DNA from: Gigaspora margarita
Taxonomy: Eukaryota; Glomeromycota; Glomeromycetes; Diversisporales; Gigasporaceae
Assembly: GCA_009809945.1 (NCBI GenBank)
Contig: WTPW01000026.1
Location: 472,376-536,375 of the forward strand
Direction of reading: 5' to 3'
DNA: 64,000 nt
Made by a program: the position numbers and the translations under genes. Below the pieces are notes generated by a model. That model did not search any database. It saw only the letters and a program-made list of their open reading frames with translations, and had not been told where the DNA came from. Of the stretch, positions 23,624 to 34,478 are shown piece after piece. Numbering within the stretch: the first letter of the stretch is position 1; each line of letters starts with the position of its first letter.

Positions 23624-25722
23624 TCAATCGAATTTTTCAATAACATTCACAATCTCATTTGTACTAATCTTTTTACTCGTATACATATTATCTGGATGAA
23701 TTTGTGATTTAAATTTTAGTTTAATTTTATCTGCTTCATAAAACTGACTCATAACCTTGTAATTGTAGCCATTATTCATCTCATCAAGCCAATTTTTAAT
23801 ATAATAACAGATCGTTGATGCTGTTGGTCTCTTTTTCGGATTCGCGTTCAAGCACCATTTAACTAAATTATTATAATTTCTCAACGTTCCCTCGTTGAAT
23901 TGGGGTCTTTTACCTAAACAAATCTCTGTTGCAAGCTCATTATCAAATTTTCTACCATCAAATGCACGCACACCCATCGCAATTTTCAATCATTGTAATA
24001 CCGAGACTATAAACATCGGATGCTGTAGTGTATGGCAAACCCCCATAGACTTGATCGTCGTTTTGACCCATATATTGGATTGAAAGTCCCAAGTCTGCGA
24101 TATATGCACCGTGAATACTTTCTAGTAAACGTTACCATTGTGAAGATCTCTATGAATAATTCCCTGAGAATGAATTGCTTTTAAATCATAAACTATATTT
24201 AATAACAAATTCAATTTATCCTTCCAATTCATTTCAGCAATTTCAGAAAGATTCTGGCGTAAAGAATCTCGTGCTGCAAATTTTAACACAAGAATATAAT
24301 ATCCATTTCATTTCTTGAAATACCGTAGCATTTCATGAAATATGGATTATTGAATCCAATTTCGCAATAGTTTATTAGCTTGATTAAATAATCATTTGCA
24401 TAAATTTCTTTTAGTGCAATTGAAAATTCGGAAGAAAGCTAACCAACATCATCATTAGTATTTCGTTGATGTTTTCTTTTCCATCTAGCGAGATAAATAT
24501 TTGCAAAACCACCTTTTCCGATCATTTTAATATTTTTAAATTTGTTGTATGGAATCCACGACAATTGATATCGTTTGTCATTTAAAAATTTTTTAACATT
24601 TTCATCAAGATCAAGATTTTTGTATTCTGTCTTGAAGAATTTGTGAAAATATTTTCTCTCCTCGTTGAACCAGTAATTTGCTTTATGTATATCTATTTGG
24701 GTTCCGATACCGTTTCGATAACAATATCCGACGTTCGTCATTCCATCATTAAACCCCATCTCTAAAGCTTTTTGATAATAAAAGAATGCCTTATGTTCAT
24801 CTTTTTCAATTCAAATTCCATATTGATAACATTGTCCAAGATTATTTGTTCCTCCATCGTGCCCCATCTCTGCAGATTTTTGGTAACAAAGAAATGCCTT
24901 ATGTCTGTCCTTTTCAACTCAATTCCATTAAAATAACAGTGCCCTAACTGATAGGTTCCATTGACGTCACCCATATTAGCAGATTGTTGAAAATAAATGA
25001 ATTCTTTATGTTCATCTTTTTTTTTCAACTCCAATTCCATTTCGATAACAAAATCCAACGTTATACATCGCAATAATATGCCCCATCTCTGCCGATTTTT
25101 GAAAATAAAAAATGCCTTATGTTTATCCTCTTCAACACCAATTCTTTGATTATAACATTATCCAGTATTATACGTTCCACTAACATGCCCCATATTTGCC
25201 GATTTATGAAGGCCTTATTTTCGTCTTTTTCAACCCCAATTCCATTTCGATAACAATATCCAACATTATATGTTCCACCAGCATGTCCTATCTCTGCAGA
25301 TTTTTGATAACAAATAAATGCTTTACGTTCATCCTTTTTAACTCCAATCCCATATTGATAACAATTACCAAGTGCGAATACTCCATTAACGTTTCCCATC
25401 ATTACTAACTTTTAATAACAAATGAATGCTTTATGTTCGTCCTTTTCAACTCCAGTCCCACCTTGATAACATATACCAAGATTTTGCATTCCACCAAATC
25501 CCCCATCTCTGAAGATTTTTGAAAATAAATGAATGCTTTACTTTCATCCTTTTCAACTTCAATTCCATCTTTATAGCAGATGCCAAGATTGCATGTTCCT
25601 CTAGCGTGTCACATCTCTGCAGATTTTTTGAAATGTAGAAAAGCCTTGTTTACATCTTTTTTTACACCATCTCCCATTAAATAAGCGACCCCAAGTTTGA
25701 ATTCATTTTCAGATTCGTTCAT
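23624..25722 (-). pseudogene. Decayed Sel1-repeat / TKL-type protein kinase gene
   Basis: Minus strand from the ATG at 25722. The N-terminal half is about seven Sel1-like repeats (for example GVFALGNCYQYGIGVKKDER and GYCYRNGIGVEKDENKAF); Sel1 repeats are helical pairs that mediate protein contacts. The C-terminal half is a kinase domain: glycine loop IGKGGFANIYLARW (24481-24527), catalytic loop HRDLHNGNV (near 24130-24156), ADLGLS in place of DFG (near 24080-24100), ASDVYSLGI, and KWCLNANPKKRPTA near the end. Lesions include TGA at 25609-25611, a frame change near 25500, TAA at 25412-25414, frame changes near 25205 and in the repeats down to 24760, and a stop after NTNDDVG (24439). One base is lost at about 24127 after HNGNV, and one is gained at about 23987. 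The APE motif between GGLPY and TTASDV is absent, and no beta-3 VALK lysine is readable. Such genes are a large family in Rhizophagus (family knowledge); this copy cannot make a working kinase. Confidence 0.88.
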
Positions 25723-26537
25723 AACTCAAAATTTTTTTCATTTAAAGTTGACGATACAAACGATAATGCAATTTAACCACTATACATTTATAAATCGTGA
25801 AAATATAAAGACAATATACATAAGTATGCATGTATGTACGTACGTATAGTTGTATACGTACAGTACCAAGCGCTGTTACTACAAAAGTACAATTTATACA
25901 TTGCGTTATATTCAATAAAATTTGAACAAAACATCAAACTATGAAGAGAAAACACAGTATACGTACAAGGACAATATACAAGGTAATTTTTAATAAAATA
26001 TACAAAAAAAAAAAAAACAATTATTTTTAATTAGGATATCGAATATGTGATGTTCAAGCACAAAGATTCAGGATGTAATTTCACTTACATTCATTTTCGA
26101 TCAATGTGGTCAATCAATATAAAATTTCGAAAAAATTCGTCTATGATAATGTTATATTGTATGTTCAATTAAAAAATTTTGCCAATTCTTTTTTGTAAAA
26201 ACGAACGTTATTTCTTTCTGCTCAAAAAATATTTACTATATGCAAAATAATGTGGATATATAGATTGATCTTTTTTTAAAAATTTTTATTTTTATTTTTG
26301 CTTTAATTTACGTAATTAGTGATGCATAAATTTGTATCACGTGAAATGCATATATCAATTTCGAAGTAACATAATTTACAGGAAATTCACAATTTTGAAT
26401 AGTTAAATCGATAAATTTTATTAATAAAATCGCCAATATTATCGTCAATTCCCCTAAAGTTTCTATGTTTAGAATTAAAAAATTAATTCTGACTAATAAT
26501 GTGTGTTAAATTTCACGGTATTAAGGAATTTTCGAAA
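25723..26537. other. Intergenic stretch between kinase pseudogene and F-box gene
   Basis: AT-rich, with TATACGTAC/GTACGTATA words at 25835-25975. It would contain the promoter of the minus-strand kinase gene and the 3' region of the F-box gene, but no defined site can be named. Confidence 0.35.
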
Positions 26538-28046
26538 TTAGCAATTAACAATAATACATTTAGAAGGTACCAATGCAAAATATCTTTCCATTTCTTTTGC
26601 AAGGCTTCTATTACAATATGAGTTTACACCCACGCAATTTAAAGTTCTTTTTCGTTTAGAGAATTCTATTAATGCATTAGTTGTTTTCTCGTTATCAATG
26701 CAATTAATTAATAGATTTTTTAAAGGTACGTCGCAATTATTAAGTAAAATATCAATATATGAATGTAAGCAAGAATACCTTAAATCAAGATATTGCAATG
26801 TTAACGGTAATATTTCTGCAAACTTCTTAACTCGTATTTTTAGTTCTTCTTTCCGTATGCGATTAATGAACCATACTGAACGTAATGTGAAGTATTGAAG
26901 GTTTTGTAAATTACCAATAAGCTCTAGGAGTTGTGTGGAAAGTTCAGTACATGAAATGTCCAGATATGTAATGTTTGGACAGAAGGATTTAAGTGTTTTT
27001 AGTAATAAAGATTCTTCAATAATTATTCCATTCATTGATTCAAGTTTTAGTCGTTGTAATAATGAACCAGACTTCTCTAAAATTTGTATTATACTCGATG
27101 CATTAATCAAGAAATTAGTAATTTCCAAAGTGTTAAGTTTTGTCTCAAAAATTCTTACATCATTGCAATATCTGATGCGAAGAATTTCTAAATTTTTACA
27201 ATTCATTAGCTCTTTAAACCCTGCGCCACATGTACAATGCTCTATTATAACTTCTTGTAATGATTCTTTTTGAACCTCTAAAGCAGAAATAATACCATGA
27301 ATCTCTGTATGAAATCTTTTCCCACAGATTAAGGTAAACTGCTTAATTTGTTCTTGTGATTTAATAATGCATACAAGCTCATGAAGTAATTGTAGTTCAT
27401 AATAAGAATGAGATCCACCAACTTTCAGAGTACTAATATTTGTAGTATTTTTTCCCATGATTTTTAATAACGCGATTGCACTTTCGATGCTGAAGTTTGA
27501 TATTTCACTCAAAGATAAATCTTGGAGTTGTGAAAAAAATTGTTCATTTCGTTCTAATGATGAAAAAGTCTCTGGTTTAATTACATAATCTGATAAATAT
27601 AAATCTAATTTGTGCAAAACAGCCCCACTCTCAATAAATAATTTAAACAATGAATTAATTAGGTGATATTTCAATGATCTGTAAGATCGATTTGGACCAA
27701 TATCTTGGAAATCTATCCATTTTTTAACCATACTTTCTAGACTTAATAAATTAAGAACTCTTAAAAATTTTGCATAATTAAATAGTGTATTGGGAAATTT
27801 TGCATTTATCTCACATACTTTCAAAATATATTTTTCTTTCTCGTCAAGAGACGAAAGATATTTAGAAATAAATAATGGACTTTGATCAAATGATAGAGGA
27901 TCTTGCCAAAGAATAGGAATTGTCATTTTGCACCAATGACGGCTCACAAGTGCGCACGAATATAAGGAATAAAATTCTTTTTTTAAATTATCAAGAATAA
28001 TTTCCATTATTTCAGGCATATCACCCATAAATATTTTTGATGCCAT
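26538..28046 (-). CDS. F-box/LRR-like protein, intact
   Basis: A single uninterrupted frame of 502 codons from the ATG at 28046. The F-box-like segment covers about residues 9-50 (MPEIMEIILDNL..CALVSRHWCKMTIPILWQDPL). From about residue 150 there are irregular leucine-rich repeats: LQDLSLSEIS, LEILRIRYCN, LQRLKLESMNG, ITYLDISCTEL, LQYFTLRSVW, LQYLDLRYSCL, LKNLLINC. The C-terminus is RKRTLN..CIIVNC. Family role: bind Skp1 through the F-box in an SCF ubiquitin ligase, and bind a substrate by the repeats; the substrate cannot be told. The start is fixed by homology, since both paralogues in the window begin MxxKIFxGDMPE. No intron is needed. It is the only intact one of three paralogues in the window. 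Confidence 0.93.
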   Translation of the reverse strand: MASKIFMGDMPEIMEIILDNLKKEFYSLYSCALVSRHWCKMTIPILWQDPLSFDQSPLFISKYLSSLDEKEKYILKVCEINAKFPNTLFNYAKFLRVLNLLSLESMVKKWIDFQDIGPNRSYRSLKYHLINSLFKLFIESGAVLHKLDLYLSDYVIKPETFSSLERNEQFFSQLQDLSLSEISNFSIESAIALLKIMGKNTTNISTLKVGGSHSYYELQLLHELVCIIKSQEQIKQFTLICGKRFHTEIHGIISALEVQKESLQEVIIEHCTCGAGFKELMNCKNLEILRIRYCNDVRIFETKLNTLEITNFLINASSIIQILEKSGSLLQRLKLESMNGIIIEESLLLKTLKSFCPNITYLDISCTELSTQLLELIGNLQNLQYFTLRSVWFINRIRKEELKIRVKKFAEILPLTLQYLDLRYSCLHSYIDILLNNCDVPLKNLLINCIDNEKTTNALIEFSKRKRTLNCVGVNSYCNRSLAKEMERYFALVPSKCIIVNC

Positions 28047-28104
28047 GAGTTTCTTTCTGTAATGTTTTAATGGGAAAAGGCGTAAAACCTATATTTAAAT
28101 ACTG

Positions 28105-28195
28105 GTTACAGTGCAACATGACCCTATTACGTAATTTGTTTAGCAAGCTTTCATTCCAATAAGGTTAACTATTTGTAGATCATTACAGAGTTTTC
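28105..28195 (-). promoter_or_regulatory. Conserved upstream block of intact F-box gene
   Basis: TGCAACATGACCCTATTACGTAAT, then CTTTCATTCCAATAAGG and TTGTAGATCATTACAGAGTTTTC. Same word order as at 6303-6386 and partly at 820-872. The palindrome ATTACGTAAT is at 28126-28135, 80 bases from the ATG. Likely promoter or 5' leader. Confidence 0.5.
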
Positions 28196-28566
28196 GTTCA
28201 CAATTGATCTACATATTGCATAAATCGTAACCTTGATATCTATATATTAAACCCCACATAACTGCATCAAAAAAGGTACCCTATCCATAAACTGGCTTTA
28301 ACGTACCCCCTAAAAAGGAATTTCAATTACATAATCTACTTGTGGATTTTTGTCCAAATTTTGATTTCAATCTTGCGCCGGTAATACAACCCAAAAAAGG
28401 AAATTTAATTTTGTAAATAAACAAAGTGTGTAAAACGCAAAGTTAGGGTTAGGAGGTTAGCTTTAGAAGGTATAGCTATAGGTAGTTACTCGTTATATGT
28501 AAAATTTCGTCCCCGACATTTTTAATTAGTGCACAAAGGTCGATTTAAACACTAGTTTTGGCGTAT

Positions 28567-28712
28567 TTTCTTTTTTTTCTTCTTCTGCACGTGTTCGGAA
28601 TTCATGTCGGGCTGATCCAGAACAGTCAAGATTCGAACTCACTGATTGGTAGTTGCCTTTTTAGGAGTTTGTATTACTGGCACAAATAAGTAAAGCCGTC
28701 CTACTGGGGTAA
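28567..28712 (-). mobile_element. Short tRNA-related SINE-like element
   Basis: On the minus strand GTGAGTTCGAATCTTG (near 28640) fits a Pol III box B, preceded by about 75 bases of GC-richer sequence starting GGATTACCCCAGTAGGACGG. It is followed by an A-rich tail (AAGAAGAAAAAAAAGAAAA, ending near 28568). Box A is not clear and no target duplication was found. Confidence 0.42.
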
Positions 28713-29039
28713 TCCTTTTTTTCCTTTTTTGAACAGATATGCACAATTACGTAATTTTACTTATATCAAAACAATAGACGCGGCAAAAAAAAAAATCCAG
28801 AAATATATATATAAGGAACTCTTTCTTCCCTGCTCAACTCCTTAAAATTTTTACTTAAATATTTTTACATTTTCCCTTATAAACTTTTAATTTTTCGCCT
28901 ATTTATTTTTCAATTACATTTTTTATTTACACTATATGGTTATTTACGCTAAATTATACACTTTTTTTTATTTAAAAACTTTTTTTGTTTTCTTTTACGT
29001 ATCTATCATACTCGCTAATGTGCTATTATTAAAGATAAG

Positions 29040-29245
29040 TAACGATCTCCCGTTATGTATAACATACCGCCACTAAGCGCATTTCTGGATCCATGTGGTA
29101 GTTACCACAGGGGGGAGACTATTTGAAGGCCATTGGGATATTATTGTTGGGATAATCCGTTGGATGGCTTTCCATAGTCTCTCACTACCAAGTGCTGACA
29201 GTAGGCGTCTTGTGAGGCACCAAGGGTCTCTTCGATTACTTACAA
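29040..29245. repeat. GC-richer, partly palindromic island of unknown nature
   Basis: About 200 bases near 48% G+C within A/T-rich surroundings. GAGACTATTTGAAGGCCAT (29117 onward) and ATGGCTTTCCATAGTCTC (near 29165-29182) are imperfect inverse copies, so it can fold. No rRNA, tRNA or snRNA signature is recognised. Likely part of a retroelement end or an uncharacterised non-coding RNA. Confidence 0.4.
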
Positions 29246-32200
29246 AATTCTAAACTTTATTAGGTCAAAAACTCGTCTCCGTTTAGAGTTTGGTTTTGTT
29301 TTATTTTTTTTATAAGTTAAAGCTAGATTTATTTATAAAAAAAATAAAACATCCAAACTCTCGTCGATTGGTTCGGTGCTAAATGAAGAAATTTAATCCT
29401 TTGGAATTATAGTATTATCTTGTACTAAATTAAATTTTGTATTATATTTATATTATATGAATAAATTTAAAAATATATTAATCTTTATATAGTTTAAAAT
29501 GTAAATTATTATAATTTTTGTTTTACATTGGCAATAATTAAATAAATTATTCAATTAAAATTTCAATTCGTTGGTCGATTTTTTAAAAACTTTTGTTTTT
29601 ACGTGATGTAATAAATTTTTGAAGCAAATAACCTCCATGACAAAGTTTATTGTTATAAAAACAAGGTTTCACAGGGAAATGAGATGTGAGCTCGATTTAG
29701 GCATAATTAAGAGGTATTGTAAGGTAATAAGGGAGTAGAGAGTGGTTTGATGGGTGAATATAGTAGCAGATGCCAGGGTTTGAGAGGTTAGAGGTATTAA
29801 TGTATTTCGTGGGCCAAATCATCACCTTCTCTTTTAAAGTAGGTATCGGATTATACAGATATCTCGATGCATATAGATGTATATAATATTTACAATATTA
29901 GATGAGTAACCTTGTTATCCGATAATTAGCATAATCTGATATGAACTATGAAAATATCGGTACAATTTAACAGGGGGTGGGAGTTTGGTTCGTGAAATAT
30001 TGTAGAATAAGATATTATCACGATATCATTGCCGCAACCTACAGATAGGGGAAAGTATTTGGGTCGAATTGGGTGGTAAGGTGACTGGGCCCTTGCAGGG
30101 CTCAGATATCTTACGATCAAATTCGACGCCAGATATGTTAGGTATTGGCATGAAGCGATCAATGACGGTATTATATGATTTCTGCGACGATCAGGATTAC
30201 TTGCCATAAAAAATTAAGTTCAAACTAACAATAAAAAACTATAGATTAAAATTTGTTAAATAAATTTTTTTTTTGCACGATTTTTTTTCTCTTAACTTTT
30301 GAATTTTTTTATTTACAAATAGCAAATACATTTTTTATTAAATCAAAAAAAAAAAAAAAAAAAACCAGAAATAAAAAAGATAGTGAATATTTATAAACTA
30401 AATATTGAAGCAATAGCTCGTCAAGAACATATCTTATAAATAAATTAGTATATAATTTATGTTTATAATACGTTCTTGACTCAGTAGGATAAATGTAATC
30501 TAATATAAAATAGCAATGCATATATTGATATGGGATTTCGGAGAATTTTGGGTTGTGGGATAAATTTGTGATTTAGTGCGATTTTTGAATTTGGGGATAT
30601 ATTTAAAGGGTAGATACTATTTGGGCATATTGAAGTTGCAATATTAAAATCCAAAATAAGTTTAATTATTTGGGATCCGGGATTTTATCTTGGTTATTAA
30701 TTCGGGTGGTAAGTATACGTTTGTTCACGAAGTAACATATCTAAGATTATGAGATATTTTCTGGATAGGGAAGCCAGTGAATTTATGCGATTGTTGTCGA
30801 TATAACAGTGTAATGTTTAGGTGATTTAGGTAAAATTGCATGTTAATTTTATCTAATAATCGCACTTATTTTTCCTATTAATGGTATGTATCTAAAGCTA
30901 CGGTTAGTTGTTTAGAATTTCGTTGATATTGGAATTTTAAAGCGGTGGAATTTTAATAATTAGTATATGTAGTAGTATTTGGAGTGGTGTAATAAGATAA
31001 AGCTTGGAGAGATANTTCGTTAGATTATAATTAGGACGAATCGAAAACGGACGATGGCAGTATAGGTTTACTGGTCTTTAGATATTGTACAAACGATTTA
31101 TTATTATAGTGTAGGACGATACGATTGTCGTAAGATTTTTGTGATTTTGGTCGATCAAGTTAAAAATTCTTGGATTTTTAAAATGTTACAACTTTTTCTC
31201 TAGTTAAGCTAATTCAGTCATGTAACTTGTAAATGATTTAGTGAATTGATTCGATTGCACGATACTCGATCATTGATCGATTTAGATCAATGATCGAGCA
31301 ACAATTAATGAACTCGGGCAACAATAGGCCGATCAATGTTCAATAACACTGATCGATCAAATAATTGATCGATTAAAAAAATTTTTAATGCGTTTATGTC
31401 TAAGATTTGATTCAAGTGTGCCTTTTATTGATATGCGTATCCGCTTATTTGTGTGGGTATCGCAAATTTCTGGTGAAGAATAGCCAGTCGGAGGGTGTAG
31501 GCCGATGAAGAATTCAAAGATAAGTAAAAGAAGAAAAAAGCGAAAGTACGTAAAAAGCAATGTTTAAATCGAACTTAGTGCATTAATTGGTTGATCGGGT
31601 GCTGTGGCAGTAACATTGATCATTAGTGAATTTTGGGAGCCTGATTTGAAAATTAGTGTGATACGTGTTTTTTTTTTAGTATCAGGATGAAATTCGCATT
31701 TCAACTTAATGCACAGATTTGATATTTTACATTCCTTATAATTGTTAAAATTTGCTGATGATCATTACAAAATTCATCATGCCCTACTAGTAAGTGTTTG
31801 AATTAAATTATTAAATGTAGCGAAGGATTTAGCTTTTTCTATTTTATCATTTTCTTACTAACGCTGAATAGATAAAAATTATATTGGTTACGTGTTTTGA
31901 GGCGAAATTTTTTATATTATATAGGCTAATTCACTTGAGTTATATTTTTTATACAGGAAGGTGGTTGGTTACCTTCTATATCGGGCATACTAATATCACT
32001 ACTTACGTGGTGGTTATTGAATATGCAAAGAAGAAAAATTTAAATACGTATGAACACATTTGCTTCATAATTAGAAATTACTTAACAATCTTAAAATTCA
32101 GAAATTGAAACCTGTGCTAATCACTATAAACTCACATTAATTAAAAATGCCTGTGGAGTGTTAATTTAAAATTTCCTTTGTTCGAAAATTAGTTAAATTA

Positions 32201-34410
32201 CCCAAAATATTACCCATGCGGTCCCGACCTGAAATAACGCGCACCAACTTTTTATATTACTTAATGCGCTTTTTAATAGTTTAAGATTAAACCCTGTTGA
32301 TTACAAGATTTAGAAAAAATTCATATTCTTATTTAGGGGTGGCAAATGATTTAAAACGTGATCTTAAAAATTATTATTGATTTAAATTTGTTAAAAATAT
32401 ATTATGATATAATTATGGTCCTATTGCGTATTTTAATTGTAATTTTTTTTCAAATGTTGATCAAAGGTACCATCTAACCAAATTCGATTAACTTTTTTTT
32501 TTTTTTTTTTTAATTTTAAAAATCAGCAGATTCGAATAAAAAAACGGTTATGATCAAAGATGATATCAATTTTTAAGTGCTTCCATTTTGATGATGTTCT
32601 ACAAAAATTTTGGTCTAGGATATCTCGACACCTACCTCTCTGAATTTGATGAGCTTTTTTTCTAGAGATTAGCAGAATTCGAATAAAAAAGTTCATCACG
32701 TTTAATTGAGTGGATGTCAAGATATCTTTGACCAAAGTTAGAAAAAAAATTACAGAAAACTCAAATGATCTACATAAACAGGAGGTGTACATTATCAAAA
32801 AAAAAGGGTGTGGAAATAACCATTCTCCTAATTAAAGGGACATTTATTAAAATGTAAAAAAAAACTTCCAAGAAATATAAAGGATTCATTGAAAGTTCAG
32901 GATCAGGATTCTGGTTAGTGATGGGCTAAATTAATTACATTCTATTATTAATTTTGTTGAATACTATTTAAATTTTTTTGGCAAATAAGTAGAATTTGAA
33001 GCTTTCGATATAATTTATTAAAAAAATTCGTTAAATAAAACTTATTAAATATGTAATTCTTGCATCACGATTTGGAATACATAAATTAAATCAATAGTTT
33101 ATCACTGTCAAATATGAGATTAATTAATATTTGCTTTCGATTCTCATAAACTAATTGTTAATTGTAATTAAATAAGTAATAATTCTGGTTGAAATGAAGA
33201 TATCATTCAATATTGCAATAAGGTTTACATAGTGGTAACTTTTTAAACTTTCGGTTTTCAATACAAACAAACTTAAAACTATTGCAGAATGAAACGTTGT
33301 ATTCTGCTGAGATGCAAATTATACATTTAAAAATGCAATAACTTTGATAAAACTTAAAGCGATCAAATATATTTCTTAAATTTTAATTTTTTTTTAAATA
33401 AAATATTTAATAAATTCTGGCTCAAACGTCGATGTTTAAAAGTTTTAAAACAATTAAAAATTAATTTAAAACTTTTTTTTTTACCATCCTTATTTTTACT
33501 CAACAACACGCAGGGACTTGAAATAACACACAGGAGGCGCTATTAATGAACTCAAATACGGCTCAGCAACCTACGTAAATCACCAATTCACTATTCACGA
33601 TTCCCACAAGAGTTACCCGACTATTAGAAAGGAAGAACTTTTATGCTTACGGCCTAGAGCTTAAATTCGACAAACGAAATTAGGAATTCTCTCCCCGGCC
33701 CTAACAACGTACGTACATACATTAAGATCTAATATCAAATGAATTGCACTTTATTTCATTGGTGTAGACTACTGTGACTGTTCGTGATTACTAACCATTA
33801 ATCTTACAAAAATTCATGAAATGCTAAATATTTGTAATAACAATATCCTGATCTTTTGCGAAGTTCCACTTATTCACGTACCGATACAGATCAGGATATT
33901 ATACATTAATCTCCTATGATCTTGATATAGTAACCGGATTATAACTACTGTAAAACGGAAAATAAGCACCCTTATCAACTATAATAAATTTTGTTCCTTA
34001 AATAATCACCATTAAATAAGCTTAAATTAAATTAATTACATTTCCAAGATTGTTATCGATTTCATGAATAAACACCCCCATTATTATTAATAATTAAATT
34101 AATTTTGGGTTTTATGGTATTAAATGTTAAAACTTTAATAATTCTTTTTAATCTATCAAAATCCCCTCGCTACTAATATATTAAATAATAATTAACACCC
34201 TTAAATTTAAATGAATATTTAAACTGGTTATATAAAAAGAATTATCTAACAAAAATGTTTATTATTGCTATAATACTGATATCTATTCATGATTATGCAG
34301 GGTATATCAACATTGGGCTTATTAATGTTTTAAGAAATTTTAATGATACAATATATCTTGGTTACAATTATTATCGAGAATATACATTATAGTGTCGAAT
34401 TTTTCCGCAA
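29246..34410. other. Long stretch without a recognisable gene
   Basis: 29640-31800 is richer in G on the plus strand than its surroundings (runs such as GGGATCCGGGATTTTATC) and contains the ambiguous base at 31015. Open frames here (29926-30207 minus, 31357-31560 minus, 31884-32108 plus) show no family and I do not call them. 32205-32250 and 33505-33540 are fragments of the CGAAATAACGC repeat. Poly(T) occurs at 32491-32511. Confidence 0.45.
31265..31298. repeat. Perfect 14-bp inverted repeat
   Basis: CTCGATCATTGATC, a 6-base loop GATTTA, then GATCAATGATCGAG. More GATCGATC words follow to 31375 (GATCGATCAAATAATTGATCGATT), and 21540-21590 has similar words. Could be a protein-binding dyad or an element end. 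Confidence 0.8.
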
Positions 34411-34411
34411 A

Positions 34412-34421
34412 AATATAAATA
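34412..34421 (+). promoter_or_regulatory. TATA box of micro-exon peptide gene
   Basis: AATATAAATA ends 57 bases before the ATG at 34479, a fitting place for a fungal TATA box with a short leader. The assignment rests on position and consensus only. Confidence 0.5.
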
Positions 34422-34478
34422 TACTTGATTCATTCAACAATTTTTTAAGATTAGCAGACTTGCTAAAATTTTATCAAC

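Noticed and set aside
26935..27273. 112-codon plus-strand frame
   Set aside because: Lies wholly antisense to the intact F-box gene and has no family resemblance.
29926..30207. 93-codon minus-strand frame starting MASNPDRRRN
   Set aside because: No domain, no homologue in the window and no usable context; frames of this length are expected by chance in several kb of intergenic DNA.
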